Assembly: GCF_029626035.1 (NCBI RefSeq)
Contig: NZ_JARUBE010000003.1
Span: 3,472,001-3,536,000, forward strand
Direction of reading: 5' to 3'
From: Micromonospora sp. WMMD980
GTDB lineage: Bacteria; Actinomycetota; Actinomycetes; Mycobacteriales; Micromonosporaceae
Length of the DNA: 64,000 nucleotides
Shown piece after piece: positions 16,692 to 23,487 of the stretch (its first letter is position 1; each line of letters begins with the position of its first letter). Below the pieces are notes generated by a model that ran no database searches, was not told where the DNA came from, and was given only the letters and a program-made list of their open reading frames with translations. Both the position numbers and the translations under genes were made by a program.

Positions 16692-18008
16692 TCACTTACC
16701 GGCGGCCGCACCGTTCTTCAAGGCCGCCTGCCACTGCTCGTCGGCCGACTTGCCCTGCTCCACGGCGCGCAGCGTGTTCTCCACGGCGGTGCGGACCGCG
16801 TTGTTCTTCGGGCCGAGGTAGACCGGCTTCAGGTCGGTGGCGCCGGCGGCGAAGATCTTGCCGACCGGGGCCTTGCTGAAGTAGTCGTTGGTCGAGTCGG
16901 CCACGGCCGGGTCGGTGAGCGCCTGCGGGTTCGACGGCAGGTTGCCGACCGCCTTGTACGCGCCGATCTGGCCCTGCGCGCTGGTCAGGAACTTGGCCAG
17001 CTCGGCCGCCTCCTTCTGGTGCTTGCTCGACTTCGGCACGCCGAGGAACGAGCCACCCCAGTTGCCGCCCGCGCCGGGGGCCTTGGCGATGTCCCACTTG
17101 CCGGCCGCCGCGTCACCGGCCTGGCCCTTGATCACACCGGTCATCCACGCCGGGCAGGCGATGGTGGCGAAGGTGCCGTTCTTGAACCCGGCGTTCCACT
17201 CGTTGGAGAAGGACTGCAGGTTGTTCGACAGTCCGGCGCCGATCATCTTGGTGGTGAGCTGGTACGCGGCCTGCACGTCCGGGTTTTGGTCGATGACCAG
17301 CTTGTTGCTCTTGTCGTAGTAGGTGTAACCGGTGCCCTGACCGGCGACCTGCATCAGCACCACGTTGTAGAAGTTGGTCGCCGAGTCGACGAACTTGTGC
17401 TTCTTGTCGGCGGCGGCGAACTTCTGGCCGGTGGTGATGAACTGGTCCCAGGTGGGCCAGAGCGCGCCGACCTGCTCGCGGTCGGTGGGCAGGCCGGCGG
17501 CCTTGAACAGGTCGCTGCGGTAGCACAGCGCCATCGAGCCGACGTCGGTGCCGAGGCCCAGCACCTTGCCGTCGGGGGTGGTGCCCTGCTCCCACTTCCA
17601 CGGCAGGAAGTTGCCCTTGAGGTCGTTCGCGCCGTGGTCGGCGAGGTTCACGAACTTGTCGGCCTGCGCGTAGAACTGGACGATGGTGCCCTCCTCGAGG
17701 GCCACCACGTCGCCGGCGCCCGACCCGGCGGTAATCTGCTGGGTGAGGCGGGTGTTGTAGTCGCCGAGGCCGAGGCCCTTGCCGCGCTCCTGGATCTTGA
17801 CGTTCTTGTGCTCGGCTTCGTACTGCTTGTACAGGTCTTCGTAGCCGAAGCCCTGGTCGCCGAAGACGTCGACGACCAGGGTGACCGGACCATCGCTCTC
17901 GCTGCTGCCGCCGGACGAGTCGTCGCTGCAGGCGGTGGCGGTGGCCAGCACCGTGACAGACGCGAGCGCGATGGCCGCGAGCTGCCGACGGCGGATGGGG
18001 AGGCTCAT
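16692..18008 (-). CDS. cebE: Sugar-binding lipoprotein, CebE type
   Basis: This 438-residue extracellular solute-binding protein has a lipoprotein signal peptide with lipobox ATAC and lipidated Cys27, followed by a Ser/Gly/Asp linker and the two-lobed binding fold (VTLVVDVFGDQGFGYEDL, then YNTRLTQQITAGSGAGDVVAL and WPTWDQFI motifs). It is anchored outside the membrane and delivers sugars to CebF/CebG. Ligand identity, cellobiose or cello-oligosaccharides, is inferred from the operon order cebE-cebF-cebG-bglC and the CebR-like operators in front. A GAGGGG ribosome site precedes the ATG. Confidence 0.88.
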   Translation of the reverse strand: MSLPIRRRQLAAIALASVTVLATATACSDDSSGGSSESDGPVTLVVDVFGDQGFGYEDLYKQYEAEHKNVKIQERGKGLGLGDYNTRLTQQITAGSGAGDVVALEEGTIVQFYAQADKFVNLADHGANDLKGNFLPWKWEQGTTPDGKVLGLGTDVGSMALCYRSDLFKAAGLPTDREQVGALWPTWDQFITTGQKFAAADKKHKFVDSATNFYNVVLMQVAGQGTGYTYYDKSNKLVIDQNPDVQAAYQLTTKMIGAGLSNNLQSFSNEWNAGFKNGTFATIACPAWMTGVIKGQAGDAAAGKWDIAKAPGAGGNWGGSFLGVPKSSKHQKEAAELAKFLTSAQGQIGAYKAVGNLPSNPQALTDPAVADSTNDYFSKAPVGKIFAAGATDLKPVYLGPKNNAVRTAVENTLRAVEQGKSADEQWQAALKNGAAAGK

Positions 18009-18109
18009 CTTTCAGACCCCTCTTTCGGTGGTGAGGCGAGTTATTCGTGTGGTGGGGGATGCGTTTCGCGCCGGGCCGGAGCGGGCAAGGAAGAGATTCA
18101 CGCCACTCC

Positions 18110-18123
18110 CGGGAGCGCTCCCA
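18110..18123. promoter_or_regulatory. CebR-like operator 1
   Basis: CGGGAGCGCTCCCA matches the published CebR palindrome TGGGAGCGCTCCCA at 13 of 14 positions. It covers the predicted transcription start of cebE, so bound repressor would block RNA polymerase. Confidence 0.85.
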
Positions 18124-18125
18124 TG

Positions 18126-18154
18126 AGATTGCCGGGAGGTAACAGGGGTGTCAA
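18126..18154 (-). promoter_or_regulatory. cebE promoter
   Basis: On the minus strand a perfect -35 TTGACA (18154-18149) and a -10 CAATCT (18131-18126) are separated by 17 nt. The two CebR-like sites flank it on either side. Confidence 0.75.
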
Positions 18155-18162
18155 TAGGCCGG

Positions 18163-18176
18163 TGGGAGCGTTCCCA
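18163..18176. promoter_or_regulatory. CebR-like operator 2
   Basis: TGGGAGCGTTCCCA matches the CebR consensus at 13 of 14 positions and lies just upstream of the -35 element. Its centre is 53 bp from that of operator 1, about five helical turns, so repressors could bind on the same face of the DNA and cooperate or loop. Confidence 0.85.
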
Positions 18177-18216
18177 TTTCGTTACCGCGTGCTTCCCGCC
18201 CCGCCCGCGGGGCCGG

Positions 18217-18762
18217 TCAGCAGCAGCGACGCAGCAACGTGGTGGCGCGGTCGGGGGCGAAGACGGCCGGATCGAACGCCGGGCCGGCCCACTCACGCAT
18301 CACCGTGTGCTCGGGATGCTCCGGATCGGCGAGCGCGGCCAGCAGCACGGCGTAACCCTCCGGGCCACCCACGCCCTCCGGCGGGGCGGCCCGCTCCCCG
18401 TCCAGGCAGACCGGGTAGCGCTCGTCCGGGTCGGCGGCGCAGACGTCCTCCACGATCAGGTCGTGCTCCCACCAGTCACCGAAGTCGTAGGTGTAGCGGA
18501 ACCGGTCGCCCTTGCCCACCACCGCGTCGAGCCGGGCGTCCAGCTCGTCGCCGAGCGCCAGCTCGCCGCCCGGGTCGGGCTCGCCGTACTGCCGCCCGTC
18601 GATCTCGAACGAGTGCAGGTGGCAGTCGCGCCACCCGATCGCGTGCTGGAGCACCCGGTGCAGCCGGTCCAGCGTGTAACCACCCGGCACCAGCACCCGC
18701 CGCCAGACCGGCGGCCGGACCCCGGCCACGGACACCATCAGCTGGAAGATCTGACGCGGCAC
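18217..18762 (-). CDS. Plasmid pRiA4b ORF-3 family protein
   Basis: This 181-residue protein matches the pRiA4b ORF-3 (IS1096 TnpR-like) family: IFQLMVSVAGVRPPVWRRVLVPG at the start, HLHSFEIDGRQYG, the YDFGDWWEHDL motif (about 90-100) and the CLDGERAAPPEGVGGPEGY motif near 130-148. The biochemical role of the family is not established. I choose GTG 18762 because GAGGAAGGA lies 10 nt upstream; an in-frame ATG at 18798 lacks a site and would enter the divergent gene. It is divergent from the small Cys-rich gene, with only 34 bases between them. Confidence 0.85.
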   Translation of the reverse strand: MPRQIFQLMVSVAGVRPPVWRRVLVPGGYTLDRLHRVLQHAIGWRDCHLHSFEIDGRQYGEPDPGGELALGDELDARLDAVVGKGDRFRYTYDFGDWWEHDLIVEDVCAADPDERYPVCLDGERAAPPEGVGGPEGYAVLLAALADPEHPEHTVMREWAGPAFDPAVFAPDRATTLLRRCC

Positions 18763-18784
18763 GTGGTCCCGTCCTTCCTCGGCA

Positions 18785-18790
18785 TAGGCT
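18785..18790 (+). promoter_or_regulatory. -10 element of a leaderless transcript
   Basis: TAGGCT ends exactly 6 nt before the ATG at 18797. The same spacing recurs at many starts in this window, including an identical TAGGCT at 55292. Confidence 0.6.
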
Positions 18791-18796
18791 GCCCGC

Positions 18797-18916
18797 ATGA
18801 TCTGCCGAGCCTGCCGGGAGCGGCGGCACGACGACTGTCCTGGCCGGAAGTGGTGCGACTGCCAGCACCGTACCGCCGAACCCACCCCACCGGTCACCGG
18901 TCCGGCCGGCGAATGA
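18797..18916 (+). CDS. 39-residue Cys-rich small protein
   Basis: This short ORF encodes 39 residues beginning MICRACRERRHDDCPG and continuing with WCDCQHR, so cysteines fall at 3, 6, 14, 20 and 22 with a histidine at 24, a pattern that suggests a zinc-binding knuckle. It is preceded by a TAGGCT -10 hexamer 6 nt from the ATG (leaderless start), and its TGA overlaps the ATG of the next gene as ATGA, so it is probably co-translated with the reductase. Third codon positions are GC-rich as in real genes here. I do not know a function; coupling suggests it is made with the reductase. Confidence 0.7.
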   Translation: MICRACRERRHDDCPGRKWCDCQHRTAEPTPPVTGPAGE

Positions 18917-19704
18917 GCGTCGGAACCCCGATCGAACGGATCTGGCCGGCGCCCGTCACCGGCCCGCTGGCCGACCCGCAGCTCACCGCGCTCTACGGGC
19001 GGCCGGCGCGCCCGCACCTGCGGGTCAACTTCGTGGCCAGCGCGGACGGCGCGGTCACCCTGGACGGTTACTCCGCCGGTCTCTCCGGCGAACCGGACAA
19101 GCGGGTCTTCGGGATGCTGCGGATGCTCTGCGACGGCCTGCTGGTGGCCGCCGGCACGCTGCGCCACGAGGGCTACCGCGCGGTGCGGCTGGACGCCGGA
19201 CGCCGCGCCTGGCGCCGGGAGCGGGGCCTGGCCGAATTTCCGACGCTCGTGGTGGTCTCCGGCTCGCTCGACCTCGACCCGGCCCAGGCGTGCTTCGCCG
19301 ACGCCCCGGTCCGGCCGCTGGTGCTCACCCGCGACGATGCCGAACCGCCGGCCGGGCTCGCCGACGTGGTCGACCTGGTCCGCTGCGGCGCCGACCGCGT
19401 CGACCTCACGACCGGCCTGGCCGAGCTGCGCCGCCGCGGGCTGGACCAGGTTCTCTGCGAGGGCGGACCACACCTGTTCGGCGCGCTCACCGCCGCCGAC
19501 CTGGTCGACGAGCTGTGCCTGACGGTGGCGCCCCTGCTGGCCGGGGCCGGCCCCGGCCGGATCACCGCCGGCGCCGCGAGCGCCCCCCGCCACCTGCCGC
19601 TGCGACACGTGCTGGCCGCCGACGCCGTGCTGATGCTGCGCTACGCCCGCGATGGGGACGAACCGGCCGGCCCACGACCCGCCGGCGCCGCGCCCGCCGC
19701 CTGA
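18913..19704 (+). CDS. RibD C-terminal domain reductase (pyrimidine reductase family)
   Basis: This 263-residue protein has the RibD_C/dihydrofolate-reductase-like fold: LRVNFVASADGAVTLDG near residues 36-52, the KRVFGMLRMLCDGLLVAAGTL segment, and LCEGGPHLFGALTAADLVDEL (about 182-202), the conserved EGG nucleotide-binding turn. RibD-type enzymes reduce the ribosylaminopyrimidine intermediate of riboflavin synthesis with NADPH, but stand-alone actinobacterial members often have other or unknown substrates, and no riboflavin genes lie nearby. The start overlaps the 39-residue gene by ATGA. The C-terminus runs into a Pro/Ala-rich tail. Confidence 0.85.
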   Translation: MSVGTPIERIWPAPVTGPLADPQLTALYGRPARPHLRVNFVASADGAVTLDGYSAGLSGEPDKRVFGMLRMLCDGLLVAAGTLRHEGYRAVRLDAGRRAWRRERGLAEFPTLVVVSGSLDLDPAQACFADAPVRPLVLTRDDAEPPAGLADVVDLVRCGADRVDLTTGLAELRRRGLDQVLCEGGPHLFGALTAADLVDELCLTVAPLLAGAGPGRITAGAASAPRHLPLRHVLAADAVLMLRYARDGDEPAGPRPAGAAPAA

Positions 19705-19808
19705 GCCCGCCCTCATCCGCCGCGCGGCGCCCGTTCCGGACCGACCGGGCAGCATGCCGACCCGAGCTACCCGGCTGCGCCGCCTCCCGACCACGCCACC
19801 CACCCGGC

Positions 19809-19994
19809 CACGCCGCACCCCGGCCGCGTCGTCCCCGGCCACGCCGCAACCCGGCCGCGTCGTCCCCGACCACGCCGCAACCCGGCCGCGTCGTCCCCGA
19901 CCACGCCGCACCCCGGCCGCGTCGTCCCCGACCACGCCGCACCCCGGCCGCGTCGTCCCCGACCACGCCGCACCCCGGCCGCGTCGTCACCCCG
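19809..19994. repeat. Six tandem 31-bp repeats
   Basis: A 31-bp unit beginning CACGCCGCA and containing CCGGCCGCGTCGTCCCC recurs with start points at 19809, 19840, 19871, 19902, 19933 and 19964, differing only by single bases (for example CACCCC or CAACCC, CCGG or CCGA). Degenerate partial units flank the array. The copies are contiguous, without spacers. The unit length is not a multiple of three and no gene is supported across it. The 345 bases between the reductase and the next gene are otherwise featureless. Confidence 0.9.
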
Positions 19995-20026
19995 GCGCGT
20001 CGTCACGAGGGCGGCAGGCCGGTTTC

Positions 20027-20072
20027 AGCGATATACCGGAGAGTCATTTTTATGCCTCTCCGGTATATCGCT
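20027..20072. repeat. Perfect 17-bp inverted repeat with AT-rich loop
   Basis: AGCGATATACCGGAGAG is followed by a 12-nt loop, TCATTTTTATGC, and its exact complement. The AT content is striking against the GC-rich surroundings. It may act as a terminator between the plus-strand reductase and the minus-strand ORF, whose stop codon lies in the loop, or it may be a remnant of a small mobile palindrome. Confidence 0.85.
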
Positions 20073-20358
20073 CTCGATCGGACCGTTCCCCTCCCCCGAC
20101 ACGCCGACGATCGACTCGCCAACGCCCCGTTCGCGCCGACGGCCACCGCACCGACACCTCGGCCACGCCGGATGCCGACCACGCCGACACCCCGGTTACG
20201 CCAGAAGCCGGCCGCCCGACCGACTCGCCGCGGGCCTGCGAAAGGGCCCGTCCCTGCGCGGCGTGGAAGCGGGTCGCGACGAGGGTCGCCTCCTCGACCG
20301 CCGGCAGGGCCGTGGCCAGGGCGAACAGCCCGACCAGCCGGCCCCGCGTCGACGCCAC
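20050..20358 (-). CDS. Hypothetical protein of 102 residues
   Basis: From GTG 20358, 7 nt behind a GGGAG site, the frame reads ASTRGRLVGLFALATALPAV, then EEATLVATRFHAAQGRALSQ, with strongly GC-rich third positions typical of real genes in this genome. The second half (VGRPASGVTGVSAWSASGVA and onwards) is lower complexity and ends inside the 17-bp inverted repeat. No family is recognised. It is divergent from herA, with 219 bases between the starts. It may be a real small gene whose end has drifted, or chance coding bias, so I keep it at modest confidence. Confidence 0.4.
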   Translation of the reverse strand: MASTRGRLVGLFALATALPAVEEATLVATRFHAAQGRALSQARGESVGRPASGVTGVSAWSASGVAEVSVRWPSARTGRWRVDRRRVGGGERSDRERYTGEA

Positions 20359-20577
20359 GTCCCGCTCCCCCGCTCTTCCGGCCGCCCTGCGGGATCCCGC
20401 GCCGAGCGGCACGCCGAGGCGGGATCGCACGCACCGTGGCCGGTCGGATCCGCGCGGCGACCGGTCGCGACGCGCCGACGTGGCGTCCGACGCGTCGCGT
20501 GGCAACCTGTCGCATCCCTCGGGCAGGATGCAGGACGTGCGCCGTGACCGGAACGACCAGCCGACCGGAGACCGCCG

Positions 20578-22326
20578 ATGACCGACGACCAGCTCGACGG
20601 GCCCGGCGAGGGTGTCGGCCGGGTGCTCGGCACCGCCGACGCCACCCCACTCACCTTCTGGACCGCCGTCGCACCGGGGAGCTACCTGCAACTCGACGAC
20701 GTGGTGGTGACCCGGCGCGAGCTGCCCGACCGCGAGCCGGTGACCATCGCCGGCGTGGTGACCCAGGTGCGCGCCCGGCACGAGGGGGCGCAGTTCGACT
20801 CCGACGTGTTCGCCATCGCCGACGGCACGCTGCCGGCGCAGGTGCAGGAGGCGGCCGAGGTCACCACCACCCGGGTCGACCCGGAGTTCTACGTCCCGCC
20901 CACCCCCGGCGCGGTGGTGCACCGGGCCGAGGGTGACGCCCGGGCCCGGGCGCTGCACTTCGACCGGATGGAGCGGCGGATCCCGATGGGGATGGGCCGC
21001 GACGGCGTGCCGGTCTACCTCAACGCCGACTTCCTCGACGGCACCCGGGGCGCGCACGTCTCCATCTCCGGCATCTCCGGCGTCGCCACCAAGACCAGCT
21101 TCGCCACCTTCCTGCTCTACTCGGTGTTCCGCTCCGGGGTGCTCGGCGGCGACGCGGTCAACGCCAAGGCGCTGATCTTCAACGTCAAGGGCGAGGACCT
21201 GCTCTTCCTCGACCACCCCAACAGCCGCCTCGACGACCCGACCCGCGCGGCGTACGCGAAGCTCGGCCTCGACGCCGGTGCGTTCCCCGACGTGCGGGTC
21301 TACGCCCCGCCCCGGGTCGGCGACTCCTCCGGCACGCCCGACGTGAGCAGCCGGCTCACCGGCGTCGACAGCTTCTACTGGACGCTCAGCGAGTTCTGCG
21401 CCGACCGCCTGCTCCCCTACGTGTTCGCCGACGCCGACGACGAGCGCCAGCAATACACCATGGTGGTCCACTCGGTCGCCGCCCACCTGGCCCGCCATGC
21501 CCAGCCCGCCGACGGCGGCGTGAGCATCGACGGGGTCCGCCTGGGCTCCTACGCCGACCTCGTCGACCACGTCGTCGAGCAGCTCAACGACGACGAGACC
21601 CGGGGCGAGTGGGCCGGCAGCGCGGTCGGGCTGGGCACGGTCAACGCCTTCGCCCGCCGGCTCATCGGCAGCAAGAAGGACCTGGGCCGGCTGATCCGCG
21701 GCGACCTGGCCGCCCGCCGGCCGCACTCCATCAACACGGCGGAGAGCGCCCAGGTCACCGTGGTCGACCTGCACAACCTGCCGGACCGCGCGCAGCGCTT
21801 CGTGGTCGGCGTGACGCTGAAGAGCGAGTTCGAGCGCAAGGAGAAGGCCGGCACCGCCAAGCCGTTGCTCTTCGTCGTGCTCGACGAGCTGAACAAGTAC
21901 GCCCCCCGCGAGGGTTCCTCCCCGATCAAGGAGGTGCTGCTCGACATCGCCGAGCGGGGCCGCTCGCTGGGGGTGATCCTGGTCGGCGCGCAGCAGACCG
22001 CGAGCGAGGTCGAGCGGCGGATTGTCACCAACTCGGCGATCCGGGTGGTGGGTCGGCTCGACCCGGCCGAGGCGTCCCGCCCGGAATACGGCTTCCTCCC
22101 GCCCGCCCAACGGCAGCGGGCGCTGCTGGCCAAGCCGGGCACCATGTTCGTCAACCAGCCCGACATCCCGGTGCCGCTCTGCCTGGAGTTCCCGTTCCCG
22201 GCGTGGGCCACCCGGGTCTCTGAGGCAGGCCGCCCGCCGTCGGAGACGCTACGGTCGATCACGCAGTCCGCCGATCCGTTCGCGGTGGTCGGCTCCGGCT
22301 CCTCCGACGACGACATCCCGTTCTAG
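20578..22326 (+). CDS. herA: HerA-type DNA translocase/ATPase
   Basis: This 582-residue protein has an N-terminal HAS-barrel-like region (about 10-100), a HerA/FtsK-type ATPase core and a C-terminal part with the arginine-rich VERRIVTNSAIRVVGRLD segment. The P-loop position (165-174) reads GISGVATKTS: the lysine and Thr-Ser are kept but the usual GK glycine is replaced by Thr, so this is a non-canonical Walker A. Walker B is LLFVVLDE at 430-437, followed by the GVILVGAQQTASEVE sensor strand. HerA hexamers translocate DNA and load the NurA nuclease. The next three genes are sbcD, sbcC and nurA, the same order as in archaea. A GGAG site precedes the ATG. Confidence 0.88.
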   Translation: MTDDQLDGPGEGVGRVLGTADATPLTFWTAVAPGSYLQLDDVVVTRRELPDREPVTIAGVVTQVRARHEGAQFDSDVFAIADGTLPAQVQEAAEVTTTRVDPEFYVPPTPGAVVHRAEGDARARALHFDRMERRIPMGMGRDGVPVYLNADFLDGTRGAHVSISGISGVATKTSFATFLLYSVFRSGVLGGDAVNAKALIFNVKGEDLLFLDHPNSRLDDPTRAAYAKLGLDAGAFPDVRVYAPPRVGDSSGTPDVSSRLTGVDSFYWTLSEFCADRLLPYVFADADDERQQYTMVVHSVAAHLARHAQPADGGVSIDGVRLGSYADLVDHVVEQLNDDETRGEWAGSAVGLGTVNAFARRLIGSKKDLGRLIRGDLAARRPHSINTAESAQVTVVDLHNLPDRAQRFVVGVTLKSEFERKEKAGTAKPLLFVVLDELNKYAPREGSSPIKEVLLDIAERGRSLGVILVGAQQTASEVERRIVTNSAIRVVGRLDPAEASRPEYGFLPPAQRQRALLAKPGTMFVNQPDIPVPLCLEFPFPAWATRVSEAGRPPSETLRSITQSADPFAVVGSGSSDDDIPF

Positions 22327-22338
22327 GCGGCACTCACC

Positions 22339-23487
22339 ATGAAGATCCTGCACACCTCCGACTGGCACGTCGGCAAGGTCCTCAAGGGGCAGTCCCGGGC
22401 CGAGGAGCACACGCAGGTCCTCGCCCAGGTGATCGACATCGCCCGCGACGAGCGGCCCGACCTGGTGATCGTCGCCGGCGACCTCTACGACACCGCCGCG
22501 CCGACGCCGGAGGCCACCCGGCTGGTCACCCGGGCGTTGACCGCGCTGCGCCGCACCGGCGCGGACGTGGTGGCGATCGGCGGCAACCACGACAACGGCG
22601 CGGCGCTCGACGCGCTGCGGCCCTGGGCCGACGCCGCCGGCATCACGCTGCGCGGCAGCGTCCGGGAGAGCCCGGCCGAGCACGTGGTCGACGGGGTGAC
22701 CCGCGACGGCGAGCGCTGGCAGGTGGCCGCGCTGCCGTTCCTGTCCCAGCGCTACGCCGTCCGCGCGGTGGAGATGTACGCGCTGACGCCGGCCGAGGCC
22801 AACCAGACCTACGCCGACCACCTGGGCCGGGTGCTCGACAAGCTGGCCGAGGGGTTCACCGAGCCGGATCGGGTACACCTGGTCACCGCCCACCTGACCG
22901 TGGTCGGTGCGAGCACCGGCGGCGGCGAGCGGGATGCGCACACCGTGCTCGGCTACGCGGTGCCGGCCACCGTCTTTCCGGGCAACGCGCACTACGTGGC
23001 GCTGGGCCACCTGCACCGCTCGCAGCGGGTCATCGGCCCCTGCCCGATCCGCTACAGCGGCAGCCCGCTCGCGGTCGACTTCGGCGAGCAGGAGAACGTC
23101 GGCTCGGTGACGGTCGTGGAGGTCACCGCCACCACGGCCGCGCGGGTCCGGGAGGTGCCGGTGCCCGGCGCGGTGCCGCTGCGCACCGTGCGCGGCACGC
23201 TCGCCCAGCTCGCCGAGGTCGAGCCGCCCGACGGGTGGCTGCGGGTCTTCGTCCGGGAGCAGCCCCGGGCCGGGCTGCGCGAGGAGGTGCAGGAGCTGCT
23301 CCCCCGCGCGTTGGAGATCCGGATCGACCCGGAGCTGATGCCGGCGCCGGGCAGCGGCACCCGCACCGCCCAGCGGGCCGGTCGTTCTCCACGCGAGTTG
23401 TTCGCCGACTATCTGGGCAGCCGCGGCCACGCCGACGAGGGCGTCCGGGAACTCTTCGACGAGTTGCTCGAGGAGGTCGAGCACTGA
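22339..23487 (+). CDS. sbcD: Exonuclease SbcD (Mre11-like)
   Basis: This 382-residue metallophosphoesterase shows all Mre11/SbcD motifs in order: HTSDWHVGK at 5-13, GDLYD near 51-55, GNHDN near 79-83, TAHL near 183-186 and LGHLHRSQ near 218-225, which together bind two manganese ions. With SbcC it forms the ATP-dependent nuclease that opens hairpins and processes DNA ends. It begins 12 bases after herA and overlaps sbcC by one base (TGATG), so expression is coupled. Confidence 0.95.
   Translation: MKILHTSDWHVGKVLKGQSRAEEHTQVLAQVIDIARDERPDLVIVAGDLYDTAAPTPEATRLVTRALTALRRTGADVVAIGGNHDNGAALDALRPWADAAGITLRGSVRESPAEHVVDGVTRDGERWQVAALPFLSQRYAVRAVEMYALTPAEANQTYADHLGRVLDKLAEGFTEPDRVHLVTAHLTVVGASTGGGERDAHTVLGYAVPATVFPGNAHYVALGHLHRSQRVIGPCPIRYSGSPLAVDFGEQENVGSVTVVEVTATTAARVREVPVPGAVPLRTVRGTLAQLAEVEPPDGWLRVFVREQPRAGLREEVQELLPRALEIRIDPELMPAPGSGTRTAQRAGRSPRELFADYLGSRGHADEGVRELFDELLEEVEH

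Noticed and set aside
19809..19994. Possible CRISPR array (31-bp repeats)
   Set aside because: Copies are directly contiguous with no spacers, and no cas genes are nearby.
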